Shown here: in pieces, positions 1 through 11,865 of the stretch
Position numbering within the stretch: position 1 is the stretch's first letter
Layout: each line of letters opens with the position of its first letter
Assembly (NCBI GenBank): GCA_902729315.2
Contig: LR746269.1
Span: 5,921,501 to 5,985,500 of the forward strand
DNA length: 64,000 nucleotides
Origin: Spirodela intermedia
Taxonomy: Eukaryota; Streptophyta; Magnoliopsida; Alismatales; Araceae
Reading direction: 5' to 3'
Translations under genes and position numbers: made by a program
Notes under the pieces: generated by a model
The model's database searches: none
Seen by the model: the letters and a program-made list of their open reading frames with translations, nothing else
Told to the model about the DNA's origin: nothing

Positions 1-147
1 TCTCATCTTCATCTGTTCTGGTGGGCCTCCCCTTTTTTTTGGATAAAATGCTTGAAATTATGGAAAATGATCTCCTCTCGTCCTCTACCTACTGAGCTGT
101 TTACATGGGCCTTTCAGACTCTTCTGATGGCCCATTAATTTAATTGG

Positions 148-428
148 GGCCAATTAATGGGCCCAACTAACCATTCAGCGCCTATATATACATATTATCC
201 CACTGCGCTGAGGCCTCATTCCATCTCGGATTGGGAAGAAAGGCAGTCGAAGGATCCAGAGGGCCGAGGAGGCGAGGGATTCCGTGGAGGAGCAAGCGTC
301 ACCGGTGCGACCAGAGTTCCTCCGGCAGAGGCCGACGGTGTCTGCTCTTCGTCTATCGCCATCGACAGGCCGCGGTTTTGGAAGCTTGCCCCGCGCCATA
401 ACCGTAATCCCTCTTTCTGAAACCCTAG
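148..428 (+). promoter_or_regulatory. Core promoter and leader of CXIP4-like gene
   Basis: A GGCCC-rich stretch (148-165) precedes a TATATATA box at 183-190, which would place transcription start near 215-220. A telo-box (AAACCCTAG) lies at 420-428, in the leader. Site II/GGCCCA plus telo-box is a common arrangement in plant housekeeping promoters. No mapped start site supports this. Confidence 0.5.
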
Positions 429-456
429 ATCTAGTTTGTGACTTCCACCGGCGAAG

Positions 457-1719
457 ATGCCGGCTACGGCGGGGAGGGTGCGGATGCCGGCGAACAACCG
501 CGTTCATAGCAGCGCGGCGTTGCAGACTCACGGGATATGGCAGAGTGCGATCGGGTACGATCCCTACGCCCCTGAGAAAGATTCGAAGGTCAAGGCATCG
601 GACAGGCCGGAAGCCGAAGGGGGAACGGAGAATGCCTACGCCAGCTTCCAGGGCCTCCTGGCCCTCGCACGAATCACAGGGTCCAGCGCTAACGATACCC
701 GGGGGGCTTGCAAAAGGTGTGGGCGCGTCGGGCACCTGACCTACCAGTGCCGCAACTTCCTTAGCGTCAAGGAGGACAAGGAGAAGGATGACGTCGCTCT
801 TCAGAGCGCCACCGCTATGTTCGACAAGATCAAGAAGGCGAATGGGCTGAACAAATGTGAAGAAGGGAGTTCATCGGAGGAAGAGGAGAGCGAGAGCTCA
901 GACTCTGATATGGATCCGGAGATCGAGAAGATTATTGCGGCGAGGATGGGGAAGAACAAGAAGAGGGCAGATAGGCATGAGGGATCTGAGAAAGACGGGA
1001 AGGGCAGGTCAAGGAAGAGGAGGCACAGAGGTTCAGATGATGACGAAGATGAGGAGATGAGGAGAAAGGAAATGAAACGCAGCAGGCACAGAGGTTCAGA
1101 TGATGACGAAGATGAGGAGGTAAGGAGAGAGGAAAAGAGGCATGGGAGGAGGCCCAGTGGTTTAGATGGGGACGAGGAGGCGAGGAGCAAGGAGAATAAG
1201 GAAAGAAGGAGGCATAGAAGTTCTGACGACGACGAGGGTGAGGAATCGAGGAGAAGAAGGGAAAGGAAGCATCGGAGGAGGCGCAGGAGTCCTGAAGACG
1301 AGGAGGAGAGGAGGAAGGAGAAGAAGCACAAGAGGAGGCATGGAAGTTCAGATGATGACAGCAGCGAGGAGGATGACCACCACCGCCGTCACAGGAAGAG
1401 TAAGAAAGAGAAGAGGAGTTGTCGCCATAAGAGAGACGCTTCTGACGATGAATCAGAGGATGCCCCAGACAGGCACCAACGCTCTCGTAGGCAGCGTAGC
1501 GGGCGGGAGGAGGGATCAGACAGTGAGCCAGAAAGCATCCCTGATCGCGAAAAGCATTCTGATTGGCGCAGGAAGGGGCATCGCTATGGCCGTGCAACAG
1601 ATGGAGGAGGTAAGCTGTCCAGGAAACGCAACAGCAGCGGCAGTGACTCGGAGGAGGAGGATGACCCTCGCATCGCGAAGTCAAAGAAGCACTCCGAAAA
1701 GAGAAAGCGGGAACACTAG
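457..1719 (+). CDS. CXIP4: CAX-interacting protein 4-like zinc-knuckle, SR-like nuclear protein
   Basis: Single-exon gene of 420 aa. The first ~40 residues (MPATAGRVRMPANNRVHSSA onward) are the conserved start of plant CXIP4. One CCHC zinc knuckle has C85, C88, H93 and C98. From about residue 140 the protein is a highly charged tail of Lys/Arg clusters alternating with Ser-Asp-Asp-Asp-Glu runs, as in SR-like and SREK1IP1-type splicing-associated proteins. Arabidopsis CXIP4 was described as an interactor of CAX vacuolar exchangers, but nuclear RNA metabolism is the likelier role from this composition. The tail contains near-exact DNA duplications (36 bp at 1021-1056 and 1084-1119), so its length is probably variable. 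The ATG at 457 is the first one with the conserved N-terminus. Confidence 0.9.
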   Translation: MPATAGRVRMPANNRVHSSAALQTHGIWQSAIGYDPYAPEKDSKVKASDRPEAEGGTENAYASFQGLLALARITGSSANDTRGACKRCGRVGHLTYQCRNFLSVKEDKEKDDVALQSATAMFDKIKKANGLNKCEEGSSSEEEESESSDSDMDPEIEKIIAARMGKNKKRADRHEGSEKDGKGRSRKRRHRGSDDDEDEEMRRKEMKRSRHRGSDDDEDEEVRREEKRHGRRPSGLDGDEEARSKENKERRRHRSSDDDEGEESRRRRERKHRRRRRSPEDEEERRKEKKHKRRHGSSDDDSSEEDDHHRRHRKSKKEKRSCRHKRDASDDESEDAPDRHQRSRRQRSGREEGSDSEPESIPDREKHSDWRRKGHRYGRATDGGGKLSRKRNSSGSDSEEEDDPRIAKSKKHSEKRKREH

Positions 1720-2586
1720 GAGAGTTAGAGCTGACCTGAAAACCAATGCCCATGTTCTTGGCAGTCTGGTAACCTCTTCATCTTGTCGTATCCATATCTA
1801 CTGTTCGGTGGGTGTATATGCTTCATGATCATGCCAAAGAAGAATCCTTTGAATGGTCTTTCGTGGAGTTATTGTCAAATAATTCGGTTTTTGTGGCCTC
1901 ATTTTCTGGTGGGTTTGATCACATGATGAACAAACCATGGTGTAAAACTTTGGAAGACTCTGATAATCAGAGGTTGACGACGAACATGATTGGATTCTAT
2001 TTGGTAGAGTAGAGTGTTTGGCTTCTTCTTCCTTCTCTGGTACTCTAGGGACCGAGGAACCGAAGGGGGGAATGCGGTAGGATCCCACCTTCTTCCCATT
2101 TCTAGGATCGGCCGTCGAACCACCGCCGACCATCGTCCTTCCCCATGCGCCGCCGCCGAGCTCCCACCTCCCGTCCGAGTGTTTCCCCTCCGCCGCCGCC
2201 CCGGAGCTTCCCCCTTCCATCACCGCAGGAATCTGCGCTGAGCTCACGACCCCAGCTGCCGGCTTCTGAAATCTTTGTAGCAAGTGACTAAGTCCCCGCC
2301 CCCAGCCCACCCCACCCCGCCCCCTAACAATTGATGACGTCATATATAAATGAATATCATGGTTGACTCTTGAATAATAACGTCTAGTGGGGACCACCTC
2401 AAAACAATTTTTCCGCTGCGTTTTATTCGAAATCTCATTTCGGGCCGCCTTTCTGGGTGATCCGCGAGTTATCTTGCGCCCAATAGCGTGCAGGTCTGAG
2501 GGCCTGCCAGGGGGCGGATTCCCATTGGATAGCCACGAGGGGTGAATTATCCGTGGGAACAGTGGATCCAGTCCCCATTTCGAATT
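1720..2586. other. Intergenic: CXIP4 3' region and kinesin upstream region
   Basis: No credible gene was seen. It holds the presumed CXIP4 3' UTR, a GC-rich stretch (2100-2240) with only low-complexity reading frames, and a TGACGTCA palindrome (2335-2342) immediately followed by TATATAAA (2343-2350). That pair could serve as a distal kinesin promoter, although it is about 400 bp from the start codon. Confidence 0.4.
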
Positions 2587-2642
2587 CGAACGGCCTCCAT
2601 TCGGAGTCATCATTTTAAATTCAAGCGTGACGACTAACGGTC
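2587..2642 (+). promoter_or_regulatory. MSA-like (mitosis-specific activator) elements upstream of kinesin
   Basis: The core CTAACGGTC at 2634-2642 matches the centre of the MSA consensus (YCYAACGGYYA), and a weaker AACGGCC copy lies at 2589-2595. A TTTAAAT TATA-like stretch lies between them (about 2614-2620). MSA elements bind three-repeat MYB factors and drive G2/M expression, which fits a Kid-type mitotic kinesin. The transcription start is unknown, so the elements could be promoter or leader. Confidence 0.4.
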
Positions 2643-2749
2643 GTCTCCCAGTCGCCTCTTTCCCTCTTGTTCTTTCTCTCGAGGATCTGCTCTCCTGTTC
2701 TTCTCTTTGCAAGAGCACACGCCCTTGGGTTTCGTCCTGATCTACGCCG

Positions 2750-4995
2750 ATGGCAACGCCGACCCCCACGCCGAGATCTCTGCCGACTTCGATGCAAATC
2801 CGCTCCAACTCCACCTCCCATGTCAGGGTGGTCGTGAGGGTACGCCCTTTTCTCCCTTCGGAGCTCGAATCCAAGGACAAGGGCCCCGTCCCCTGCATCT
2901 CTGTCCTGAACGCCGACTCCGACCCCCGGTCCGGAGAAGAAATCACCGTTCACATCAAGGACCAGTGGACGAGGTACTCGCAGAACTTCTTGTGGATTTT
3001 ACGTTGATCTGTGGCAGCCATCTGATGTCTCCCCTCTTTGCTCCTCCGGTCGGTTTGAATCTTCAGTCGGAACGAGTGCTACAAGTTGGATTCCTTCTTC
3101 AGCCAAGAAAATGGACTGGACAGTATTTTTCATGGAGAGGTCAGCAATCTGATTTCCGGTGTTTTCAAAGGCTCCAATGCAACGGTCTTCGCCTACGGAG
3201 CGACAGGTAGCGGAAAGACCTACACCATGCAGGTAGACGACAGCTATTTTGTACTCTCAAGAAGTCTTCCTTCATCCCCCACTACTATTACTTTGATCAC
3301 GGAGTTCGCCATTTTTTGAAAACAACGTAGGGCACAGATCGTCAACCAGGTCTCATCCCGTTATCTATGTCGAGAATCCTCTCCTCGTGTGAGAGTTCTG
3401 GAAGCTCGATCGAGATTGCTTACTACGAAGTTTACTTGGACCGATGCTACGATCTGTTGGAGCCAAAGGCGAAGGAAGTGATGGTCTTGGAAGACAAGGA
3501 TGGACAGGTCCAGATGAAGGGGCTTTCCAGGGTACGCCTCTGGTTGCATCATGGCCGATCTCCACCCGCTGTAGCGAAGTTCTTCTGACGTTTTCATTAT
3601 CTTGGAGATTTGCAGGTCACAGTGCGCTCGATGCCGGAGTTCTCTCAAATCTTCGCTTCTGGAGTCCAGCGGAGGAAAATTGCTCACACCGGCCTGAACG
3701 ATGTATCCAGCAGAAGCCATGGGGTGCTCTCGATTATTGTCTCTAGCGGCGGTGCCGTAGGGAAGCTAAATCTCATAGATTTAGCAGGTTTTACCCATCT
3801 CAGACATTCGAACTTCAGCGTATATCATCGAACACAACGATCGTTCTAATTTAGTTTCCCTTAATCGACTCTATCAGGCAATGAAGACAATAGGAGAACC
3901 GGTAACGAAGGAATCCGGCTCCTGGAGAGTGCAAAGATCAACCAGTCTCTCTTCGCCCTGTCGAATGTTATATATGCTCTGAACAACAATGAGCCGCGGA
4001 TTCCCTACAGAGAGAGCAAGCTGACACGCATATTGCAGGACTCCTTGGGGGGGACGAGCCGTGCCCTGATGATTGCTTGTCTTGTAAGAGTCTAGCCAAT
4101 TGAATCCCTCCCCCCATTGAATCCATGGACTGCCTTCTTCGGCTTCTCTCTTCTGATTCTACTGCAATTCTCATTTGATGTAGAACCCCATGTCGTACCA
4201 TGAAGCTGTTCATACGGTCAGCTTGGCTGCTCGGTCGCGCCACATTGCCAACTATGTTGGTCCAGACGCCAAGCAGGAGACCCCAAGGGTGAAGGTGGAC
4301 ATGGAAGCGAAGCTGCGCGCATGGCTTGAATCCAAGAGCAAGTCAAAGAGTGTACAGGTGAAGAATGGGCACTTCTCTCCAATATCGGGAAGAACCGCTT
4401 CATTGAGCGCGAAGAAACCAGGCTCAGCTCGACCAACCTCAAGGGTAATGATCAAGGATCATGGCTTTGCCAAGGGGAGGTAAGGTCTCTTCAGCTTTCT
4501 GGTTTGCAAAGTGCTGCTTCTTCAAGAACATATGATTAACTCTTGTTTCCCTTATTTTCACGTCATTCTCAGGAAATTGTTCGACTTCGGGGTGCCCGTT
4601 TTGCCTGCCCAGGAAGTAAGTTGCAGCAGAAGCATTGTAAATATTCACTTTTTGTTTCAAGTTTTAGATTGAAATGAATTGTATATTTTGTCCATATGAC
4701 TAATCTCACCTGTCAATTCAAAACCAGAGATGCTCCTTGTCGAGTGTTTCGTCCGTGGCAGGTGGACCCTCGCAGGCGGATTATGTAGCATTTTCCGAGG
4801 TAAATTAAAGACCTCCGATAATGTAGCGTTCATCGACGGGTCATGTCCACCGACTGCTTCTTCGTTCCGGTTTAACGTTTCTGTGACGACCTGATCAGGA
4901 GGAAAACCGGTGTGAGGAGGTAGCAGTCGCAAGTAAAGAGTTTTCGTTCAGTTGTAGATATGACAGCCGTGACGGCGTCAAGGAGTCATGTCAGG

Positions 4996-5062
<67 letters not shown>

Positions 5063-6796
5063 ACACGCGCACGCACGCACTCACGCTTCCAACTTCGCCG
5101 TGTCAGTGATTGCTAACTGTAGTTGGTGTCTTATCCGACAGGAAAAATCCTCTTTTGAAGTAAACTCTGAAGGGCAAGAAACTTCAATGTGTAATGGCCA
5201 TTCCAGTGTTTCCTTGCTGGAGAGTTTCAACAGCTGCAACATTCTTGATCGCAATGAGGAAATGAAACCATTTGAGGTTCGTTCTGCTCATGATAAGACC
5301 ATAACTTTCTCAAGCAGTAAATATTAAGATTAATAGTTTCGAAAATCTTTCTCAGAAAGTCCCTGCTGATTCGAAGAGCTTGTGTACGGATGATTCAGCG
5401 GTTATAGACTGCTTCAAGCTGCCGACACCCATGCCTGGTATTGCTTCTTCCCTAGACTGTGAGTAATGCTGTGCTTTTGGGTGCCCGGTTAATCGCTCAA
5501 TATATATATATATATATATATATATCGAACAGACTCATCAGCCGATAAGGAGAACGCAGAGGTGAAGTGGGGCAAGGTTGCTATCTCACCGGCAGTCAGT
5601 GGAGGCATACGAGACCTGCTGAGCCCAGCTAGGAAAGCATTGTCCCCAGTTGAATCCAACAGGTCACCCATCTTTCTCTTAGAGCCAAGAACGCCAAAGA
5701 CGCCCTTTGAAGGGAGGACTCCGCTAGAGAGATTCACTGCACTCAGTTCAAAACTGAAGGTATGCAAGCATCGAGATTCTTTCTATTTTTTGTTATCCAT
5801 GGCGTTGACGATCCGCGGGAGGCTGCTTTATGCAATGGGTACTGAATGTGTTCTTCAATTTCTGTCGTGAATTTGACGATGTTTCGTCCTATGACAGGAT
5901 TCTCTTGTTCAGGAGTACCTAGAGTTCTTAAACACTGCCAGCAAGTATGTGGACTGATCTCATCAGTTTTTCTTCTTACTCGGTTGGATTCTATATGAAT
6001 ATTAAGTAGGAAAATGTCTGGCAAAGGAGACATGGAGACGTTTGGTGTTTCAAATAATAACTGAGGGAGGTTCTTAAACACTGCCAGCAAGTATGTGGAC
6101 CCCATACTGTTTTCCAACGTTAATTAATTAATAGATGGATCAATTCGTGGTTGAAAGAAGATTGTTTATTTATTTATTTATTTATTATTTTGGGCGGGTG
6201 GGGGGCAAAAAAGCTCAATAATTTTTCACGATCGTATGGGAATGACATTTCAAATATCTTCTTATTTGTTCATCCGAACCCCCACTAATTTCCTCTCTCT
6301 TCTTCCTTCTTCTTCAAAAATGCAGAGAGGAGCTCCTTGCCCTGAAGGTAAGTAATTTTTTTGTAAACAGAAGGGAGAATGTGTTGAAATTATTCGTCTT
6401 GCCTCCCTGTATAGTATATAAATGCCATAACTTTTCATCTCAACTACCAGGGAATAGGCCAGAAAAGAGCAGAATACATTCTCGAGCTTAGGGAGGAGAC
6501 ACCCCAACCTCTGAAAACTGTGAGTATATATCCATATTTGGAAACATTATCACTGCTGCTTCTAGAAACCCTAATCCTTCTCGTATGCTGAATTGAACGA
6601 CTCCGTGCCACACAGCTCAATGACCTGGAAAAAATAGGACTCTCCTCTAAGCAGGTGAGAGCTTTAATCCAGATGAACACTTTTGTGGTGGAAGATCTAA
6701 GCAGGTGATGTTGATGTTGCCCTCCACCGTCCGATTCTTCTCTCATGGCAGGTCCACAACATCTTCAGAGGAACGGCGAGGGGAATCTTTGGATGA
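2750..6796 (+). CDS. Kinesin-like protein, KIN-10 family (KIF22/Kid type)
   Basis: Predicted 713 aa from 17 coding exons: 2750-2973, 3067-3232, 3331-3531, 3616-3787, 3878-4083, 4184-4479, 4573-4615, 4728-4799, 4899-4994, 5142-5276, 5356-5437, 5533-5759, 5898-5944, 6326-6347, 6451-6519, 6616-6654, 6752-6796. All phases join. The motor domain spans about 25-350, with P-loop GATGSGKT (119-126), switch I NDVSSRSH (225-232) and switch II DLAGNED (252-258; the usual DLAGSE serine is Asn here). The C-terminus (about 655-713) is a helix-hairpin-helix with [17 protein letters not shown], the DNA-binding module of Kid. That supports a chromosome-associated motor with roles in spindle or phragmoplast. 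Intron 9 appears to use a GC donor (4995). KIN-10B and KIN-10C cannot be told apart here. Confidence 0.9.
5001..5060 (+). repeat. (CT)30 microsatellite in kinesin intron 9
   Basis: Perfect CT dinucleotide tract starting six bases after the putative GC donor of intron 9, followed by an AC/GC-rich stretch. Confidence 0.95.
5924..6100 (+). repeat. 31-bp direct duplication containing a kinesin 5' splice site
   Basis: Positions 5924-5954 and 6070-6100 are identical over 31 bp, 146 bp apart. The repeated unit is the 3' end of exon 13 plus its GTATGT donor. The second copy lies inside intron 13. Flanks are not similar, so this is a short segmental duplication, not a tandem exon. Confidence 0.9.
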
Positions 6797-7085
6797 AAAA
6801 GTCAACCTCATCTACAGTGTTTCGGATAGAATGTTGACTCGTTTTAAGCATACTTCAATGGAGCTCCGTACGGCGTGTGCTGACAGTAGTCTGTCCATGG
6901 TGTCATCTGAAAAGGCGTTTGATGAATTCTGGCAACACTTGAGCTTTGCTGTGGGCAACGTCGTGGTTGCCGAGGGAGGTCAGCGTAGATGTCTGATTCC
7001 ACACAATCTTTATTATTACTTCATTTATCTCTGCTTCATCTCTAGGTTTTTAATTGGCTATTATTACCCAATGCATGCGAATAGT

Positions 7086-7140
<55 letters not shown>

Positions 7141-8163
7141 TCGCTGAAATAATCAAATCAAGCTGGGTCTTCTGGTTTTGCTCGGAACAGCCCGATTCCT
7201 CCCTTCCAATAGCATTTCATCGTCCCATTTGTGAGTTTGTGCAACCATTGTGAATATGGTAAATTCCATTGTGAATGTAGATTGCGAAAAATAATAATAT
7301 TGCAATATATAAATACATTTGAACAAATTAAAATTAAAAACATATGTTGATGATATCATTCGATATTAAATATATTTGCTGCAAGTGCAGCTTATTGGCG
7401 CTGAGTAGTCATAAGATGGGCCTGAAGTTGCTATCATGGTAAATGTTTTGTAATAATTATTGTTGTCCAAATATTTGATAAATTATATTTACCCTATTTT
7501 TTTATAACTTAGGAAATAAGGATTACTCATTGGTGTGTAATGACCGTGCAGTACACGTCAGATGAGTTGACTCAAAAATTTTCAGGTAAGGAAAAAATAC
7601 CAACTTATATTCACATGGTTGATAAACCTGATTAACATTTTCAAAGGTTATAATTACAAAATGGATATATATAATATAATAACATTTTACCACAAATATA
7701 AAATGACTAAAATTACTTTTAACCGAACTTGGCCCTCTAATATCCAGCATAACCATTAATTACTTCGTTAGATATTGCAAATGTAGTTTAAATATTAGTC
7801 TAAAACTATTGCACTTATTTTTCACTAATTAAATATATCTGATTTACTAATATTTCGCTAGTGATCCCTTTCCGTCTATCAAAATTCCTATTTTTCCTCT
7901 GATCTAAATCGAAAGAAAAATAGATGCAACATTTTTCGATTAATATGCTGGTTTGATTTAACCGAATTTACTATATCGTATAATATATAATATATTTCAA
8001 TGTAATACAGATTGCAGTTATGGAGATGGTTTAGGCGGGAACCAAACGGCGCCGAAATATTTGATCGAATTTCGATTAAAAACGCACAACCAAGAACCCC
8101 CCATTTACACCGCCGGTAATTACTTATGGGTTGGAAAAAAAGGAATAGGAGGAAAAATCCAAG
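6797..8163. other. Intergenic, AT-rich
   Basis: Presumed kinesin 3' UTR, then a compound (CT)n-(CA)n microsatellite (about 7088-7140) and AT-rich DNA to about 8030. No gene was seen. Runs of A at 8135-8141 and 8153-8157 read as T-runs on the minus strand and would terminate pol III transcription of the adjacent tRNA gene. Confidence 0.5.
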
Positions 8164-8236
8164 CGCCCACCGTGGGGCTCGAACCCACGACCACAAGGTT
8201 AAGAGCCTTGCGCTCTACCGACTGAGCTAGACGGGC
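8164..8236 (-). tRNA. tRNA-Lys (anticodon CUU)
   Basis: 73-nt cloverleaf on the minus strand. The 7-bp acceptor stem (GCCCGTC with the 3' GGTGGGC arm) has one wobble, the D arm contains the A box (TAGCTCAGTCGG), the anticodon loop is CTCTTAA with CTT at positions 34-36, and the T arm contains the B box GGTTCGAGCCC. There is no intron and CCA is not encoded, as expected for a eukaryotic nuclear tRNA. T-runs immediately downstream (plus 8153-8157) fit a pol III terminator. It reads away from ALG5, whose start codon lies 86 bp beyond the tRNA 5' end. Confidence 0.95.
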
Positions 8237-8321
8237 CTAGTGGATGCTGCGGAATTTTTCCATATTAGTATTAGATAATAATTTTTCATTTACTTCACTT
8301 CTTCGGCGAAAGAGGCATACG

Positions 8322-11300
8322 ATGGACGGGTCGTGGGGGTTCTTCCCTCCCGTGGTCTCCGTCTACGCTCTGCTCTCATCCTTGGTCAGCACTACCTTCT
8401 ACCCTATCTTCCCGATTTTCCTCCGTTCGCTCTCTCGTCTATGCATTAACCGCCGTCTCCTTGGCATGGTTTCGGCAGGCGTTACTCGTGATGCTCAGCA
8501 TCTCAGCCTTTTTCCTTGAATTTGCCAGGAAGATCGGATGCAGACAGTCGTGAGTTATTTTGAATCGAGAAGCATTATCGTAGGCTGTGCGTTTCTCTTA
8601 TGTACCGTTGGAAGGGACCTAACCTTCTCTTTTGTTTGCCTCAGCCGAGACCATTCGTCTGGCGTAGCATCTTTCTTCGAGGACCCCAACTCGTTGAAAA
8701 AGGTCTCACAAATTTAATTGCGACACATTAGCTTTGCGTTTTCATTTTTTTGGGATTGATCTCCGATGGCATCGTGGATCCGATAAGGATCTGCGGCAGA
8801 TCCTCTCCGTGACCCTTTTAATGAAATGATTGAATGATTATATCGGCAAAAAGTGGATTCCGTTATTTTGGTCTGATCTCGTCCTTGGTTTGCCCTGAAT
8901 TACATTTTCCCATGCCCTGTTACTTTAGTTTTGACAACTTAATTTCGTGCTTGTTTTTATACATTTATCTTCTGCTATTAATCATGGATCCAAAAAAACA
9001 TGACCCGAGTAACTAAGTCAATACATTTTTATTGATCAAGGAATTTATTGCGAGTTACAGACTGATCATGATTACACCAACTGTGTATACGTTTCCCTAA
9101 TGAACCAGCTTCCTGAATTATTGCCGGTTCAAATTTGTTGTAGACGTGATGGGTGGGTTTGAGGTGTTAACTGCTTCTTCCGTGCGTCCAATTGTATGTT
9201 GGTCGTCTGATTACTGTACAGGAAGAACGTGAAAACTGTAGTAACCATCTGATGGGTCATACTCGTGCAAAGTAGAATCAAAGCAAGAGCAAGTATACCT
9301 TCTGAAGCGAGGTTGCAGTAAATGCAGTAGTGAGTGGCTAGAAAAAAGGGACTGTAGATTCAGTTTTTTTCACTGAATGTGGCGCCAAAATGGTCTCTGT
9401 GTTACGGATGATTGGCTTTAAAAAGTATAAGTGACTTTTGAAGTGAGATAGAGGTAATTGATGCAAAAGCTCTGGTCTCGTGCTTGTCGAATTTTTGGAT
9501 ACTTGTGAAAGAACTCTTGAAAGATTCTCATTTTTTGGAATTCATATCGTTAAATCGATTCTATTTCTGCTGATCAGATGAAAGTTATTCTGTTGATTCA
9601 TCAGACTGTGAACATCATTAATACTGACCCGCTACAGCTTGGTTGCTTAACTAAATATTCTTTAGACAACTAAATTTTTACCGAACTGTTAAATATCTTG
9701 GCTTCTATTTCTTCTTTGGGTTCTTCAATGCACATTTCATGCCTTATCTGCTCACAGTGATGCCTGGATTTTTAGAAAATCGGAATGATTTGTTGCGAGT
9801 ATCTTACATCAATATTCATGTGTATACATATGCATTATTAGTTATCTGAGTTGGATAGTTCTGTCTGGATGCTTTTCAGATTGTGCTAGATGATACTTTT
9901 GCGAAGTTTGACTGATAACTTTGTTTGGTTTAATGATTTTTTTGGGAATTGAAATTCACGCTAGGTTCCATGCCCTTCTATTTTTGACCCTGCTGAGAGA
10001 TATATATCCCTGATAGTTCCCGCCTTCAATGAGGAGCATAGGCTTTCTGGGGCTCTTGTGGAGACCATAAAGTAAGTTGCGAAAATTGTGTATTATACCT
10101 GTATGCTTCACCATAAAGCATAGACAACGTGAAGGTTCCAGTTGAACTTTATCATTTTCTCTTTAATGCTATAAATGTTGCATTAATATATTCTCTTTTC
10201 AAGTGGAAGGTTTTTTTTTTTTAATTAAATGGAGACTTCCCTCTCCATGTGAAAAATATAGTGGCACTTTGTCAATCGCCATAATTTGGAAGTGGTCTTA
10301 TTTCCGATGAGTCAATTCAAGTCAAGTCTTAACCATGCGGAAATGTAACAGTAGGTAGTTGTGTCGAATCACTTCAAATTGGAAATTCTAGATAAATCCT
10401 AGTTGATCTGGTTTATGAATCAGCAAAATCTCTTCAGTAAAATAGACTTGAAATCGCTTTCTGTTTTTTGGCATGGTTATCTGTATTAGCAAAATAAAAT
10501 AGTTTCTGCAAATGTATGGTATGAGAATGTCTTATTGGTTTCTAGGAGCAACGTTAGAATTTTCCAGCTCGAACGCCTCTTATATTTAGGCAGAAGCATA
10601 TCACATATCCCTTTATCCTTTTTTTGTTAGTATTTTTTTCCCAAAAGTTGAGCAATCTATATGACATGCTTGAACTAAAACATAGCTCGTTGGGGAATTT
10701 CTGTATTCTTTTCATTAATAATTGTAATCTTGTTATTTTGAATGTCAGTTGTAATATATAATTGGGTTTCCGTGGAGAAATTTACAAACTTGCTCGAAAA
10801 CTTTGCTCTTTTGTAGTTATCTCCAGGAACGTGCACAATTGGACAGTTCCTTTTCCTATGAGGTATTTTATAAATATTTTAGCTTGTTTTTTATTTGTTA
10901 ATTTTTTTCATATTTCTACCTATACATGTCATTTTTCTCGAATTTTTGTTCTCTTGGCAAGGTCATAATAGTCGATGATGGGAGCACTGATAGGACGTCA
11001 AAAGTGGCTTTTGACTTTGTAAGGAAGCATACGATCGACAAAGTCAGAGTCATTCTTCTCGGAGGAAACCATGGAAAGGGAGAGGCCATCAGAAAAGTGA
11101 GCTTTCTGATCATATGGTTAACAAGCGTATTTTTCAAGTTATAATTTTTTTCTCAAAATTCGTAATTTTCTCGACCCACCCCACCTTTAATCATCCTTCT
11201 TGCAAATTCATTTCTTTTAATTCGTAAACCTGATTATTTTCTATTTCGTCATCTTCAACACTCGCCAGCTACTAATATGCTCCTCATTCCCGAAAGCATT

Positions 11301-11798
11301 GGAAAACAGGGAATGCTGCATTCACGGGGTGAGTTGCTTCTCATGCTCGATGCCGACGGCGCCACTCAGATCACCGACTTGCAGAAGCTCGAGTCTCGGG
11401 TCCGTTCTTGAACGAGGGCTCCCATCCTTCCCTTCCACGTGTCAATATCACAATTGGTCAACTCTTCTTACTCTCGACTTTATACTTCGCTCCTATGTCA
11501 ACGATTTCACCAGATATGTGAATTCGCCGAGAAGGAGCTGAAGTCACCTCTGCTGAGCGGCCAAGGCCTGAAGATATCGGATGTCTCGGTTGCGGCATTT
11601 GGCTCTCGAGCTCATCTCGAGAAGCAGGCCCTTGCAACCGTACGTGGTAGTTGACTTTTTCCACACGTTCCGATATTTCTTAATTAAATGATCTCATCAT
11701 GTCATCGCCTCCTTCAGCGGAAGTGGTACAGGAATTTTCTCATGAAGGGCTTCCATCTCGTCGTCCTATTGACCGCCGGTTCCGGCATTCGCGACACT

Positions 11799-11865
<67 letters not shown>

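Noticed and set aside
932-1753. Long minus-strand and alternative-frame reading frames over CXIP4
   Set aside because: Shadows of the repetitive charged tail; the plus frame carries the zinc knuckle and the conserved N-terminus.
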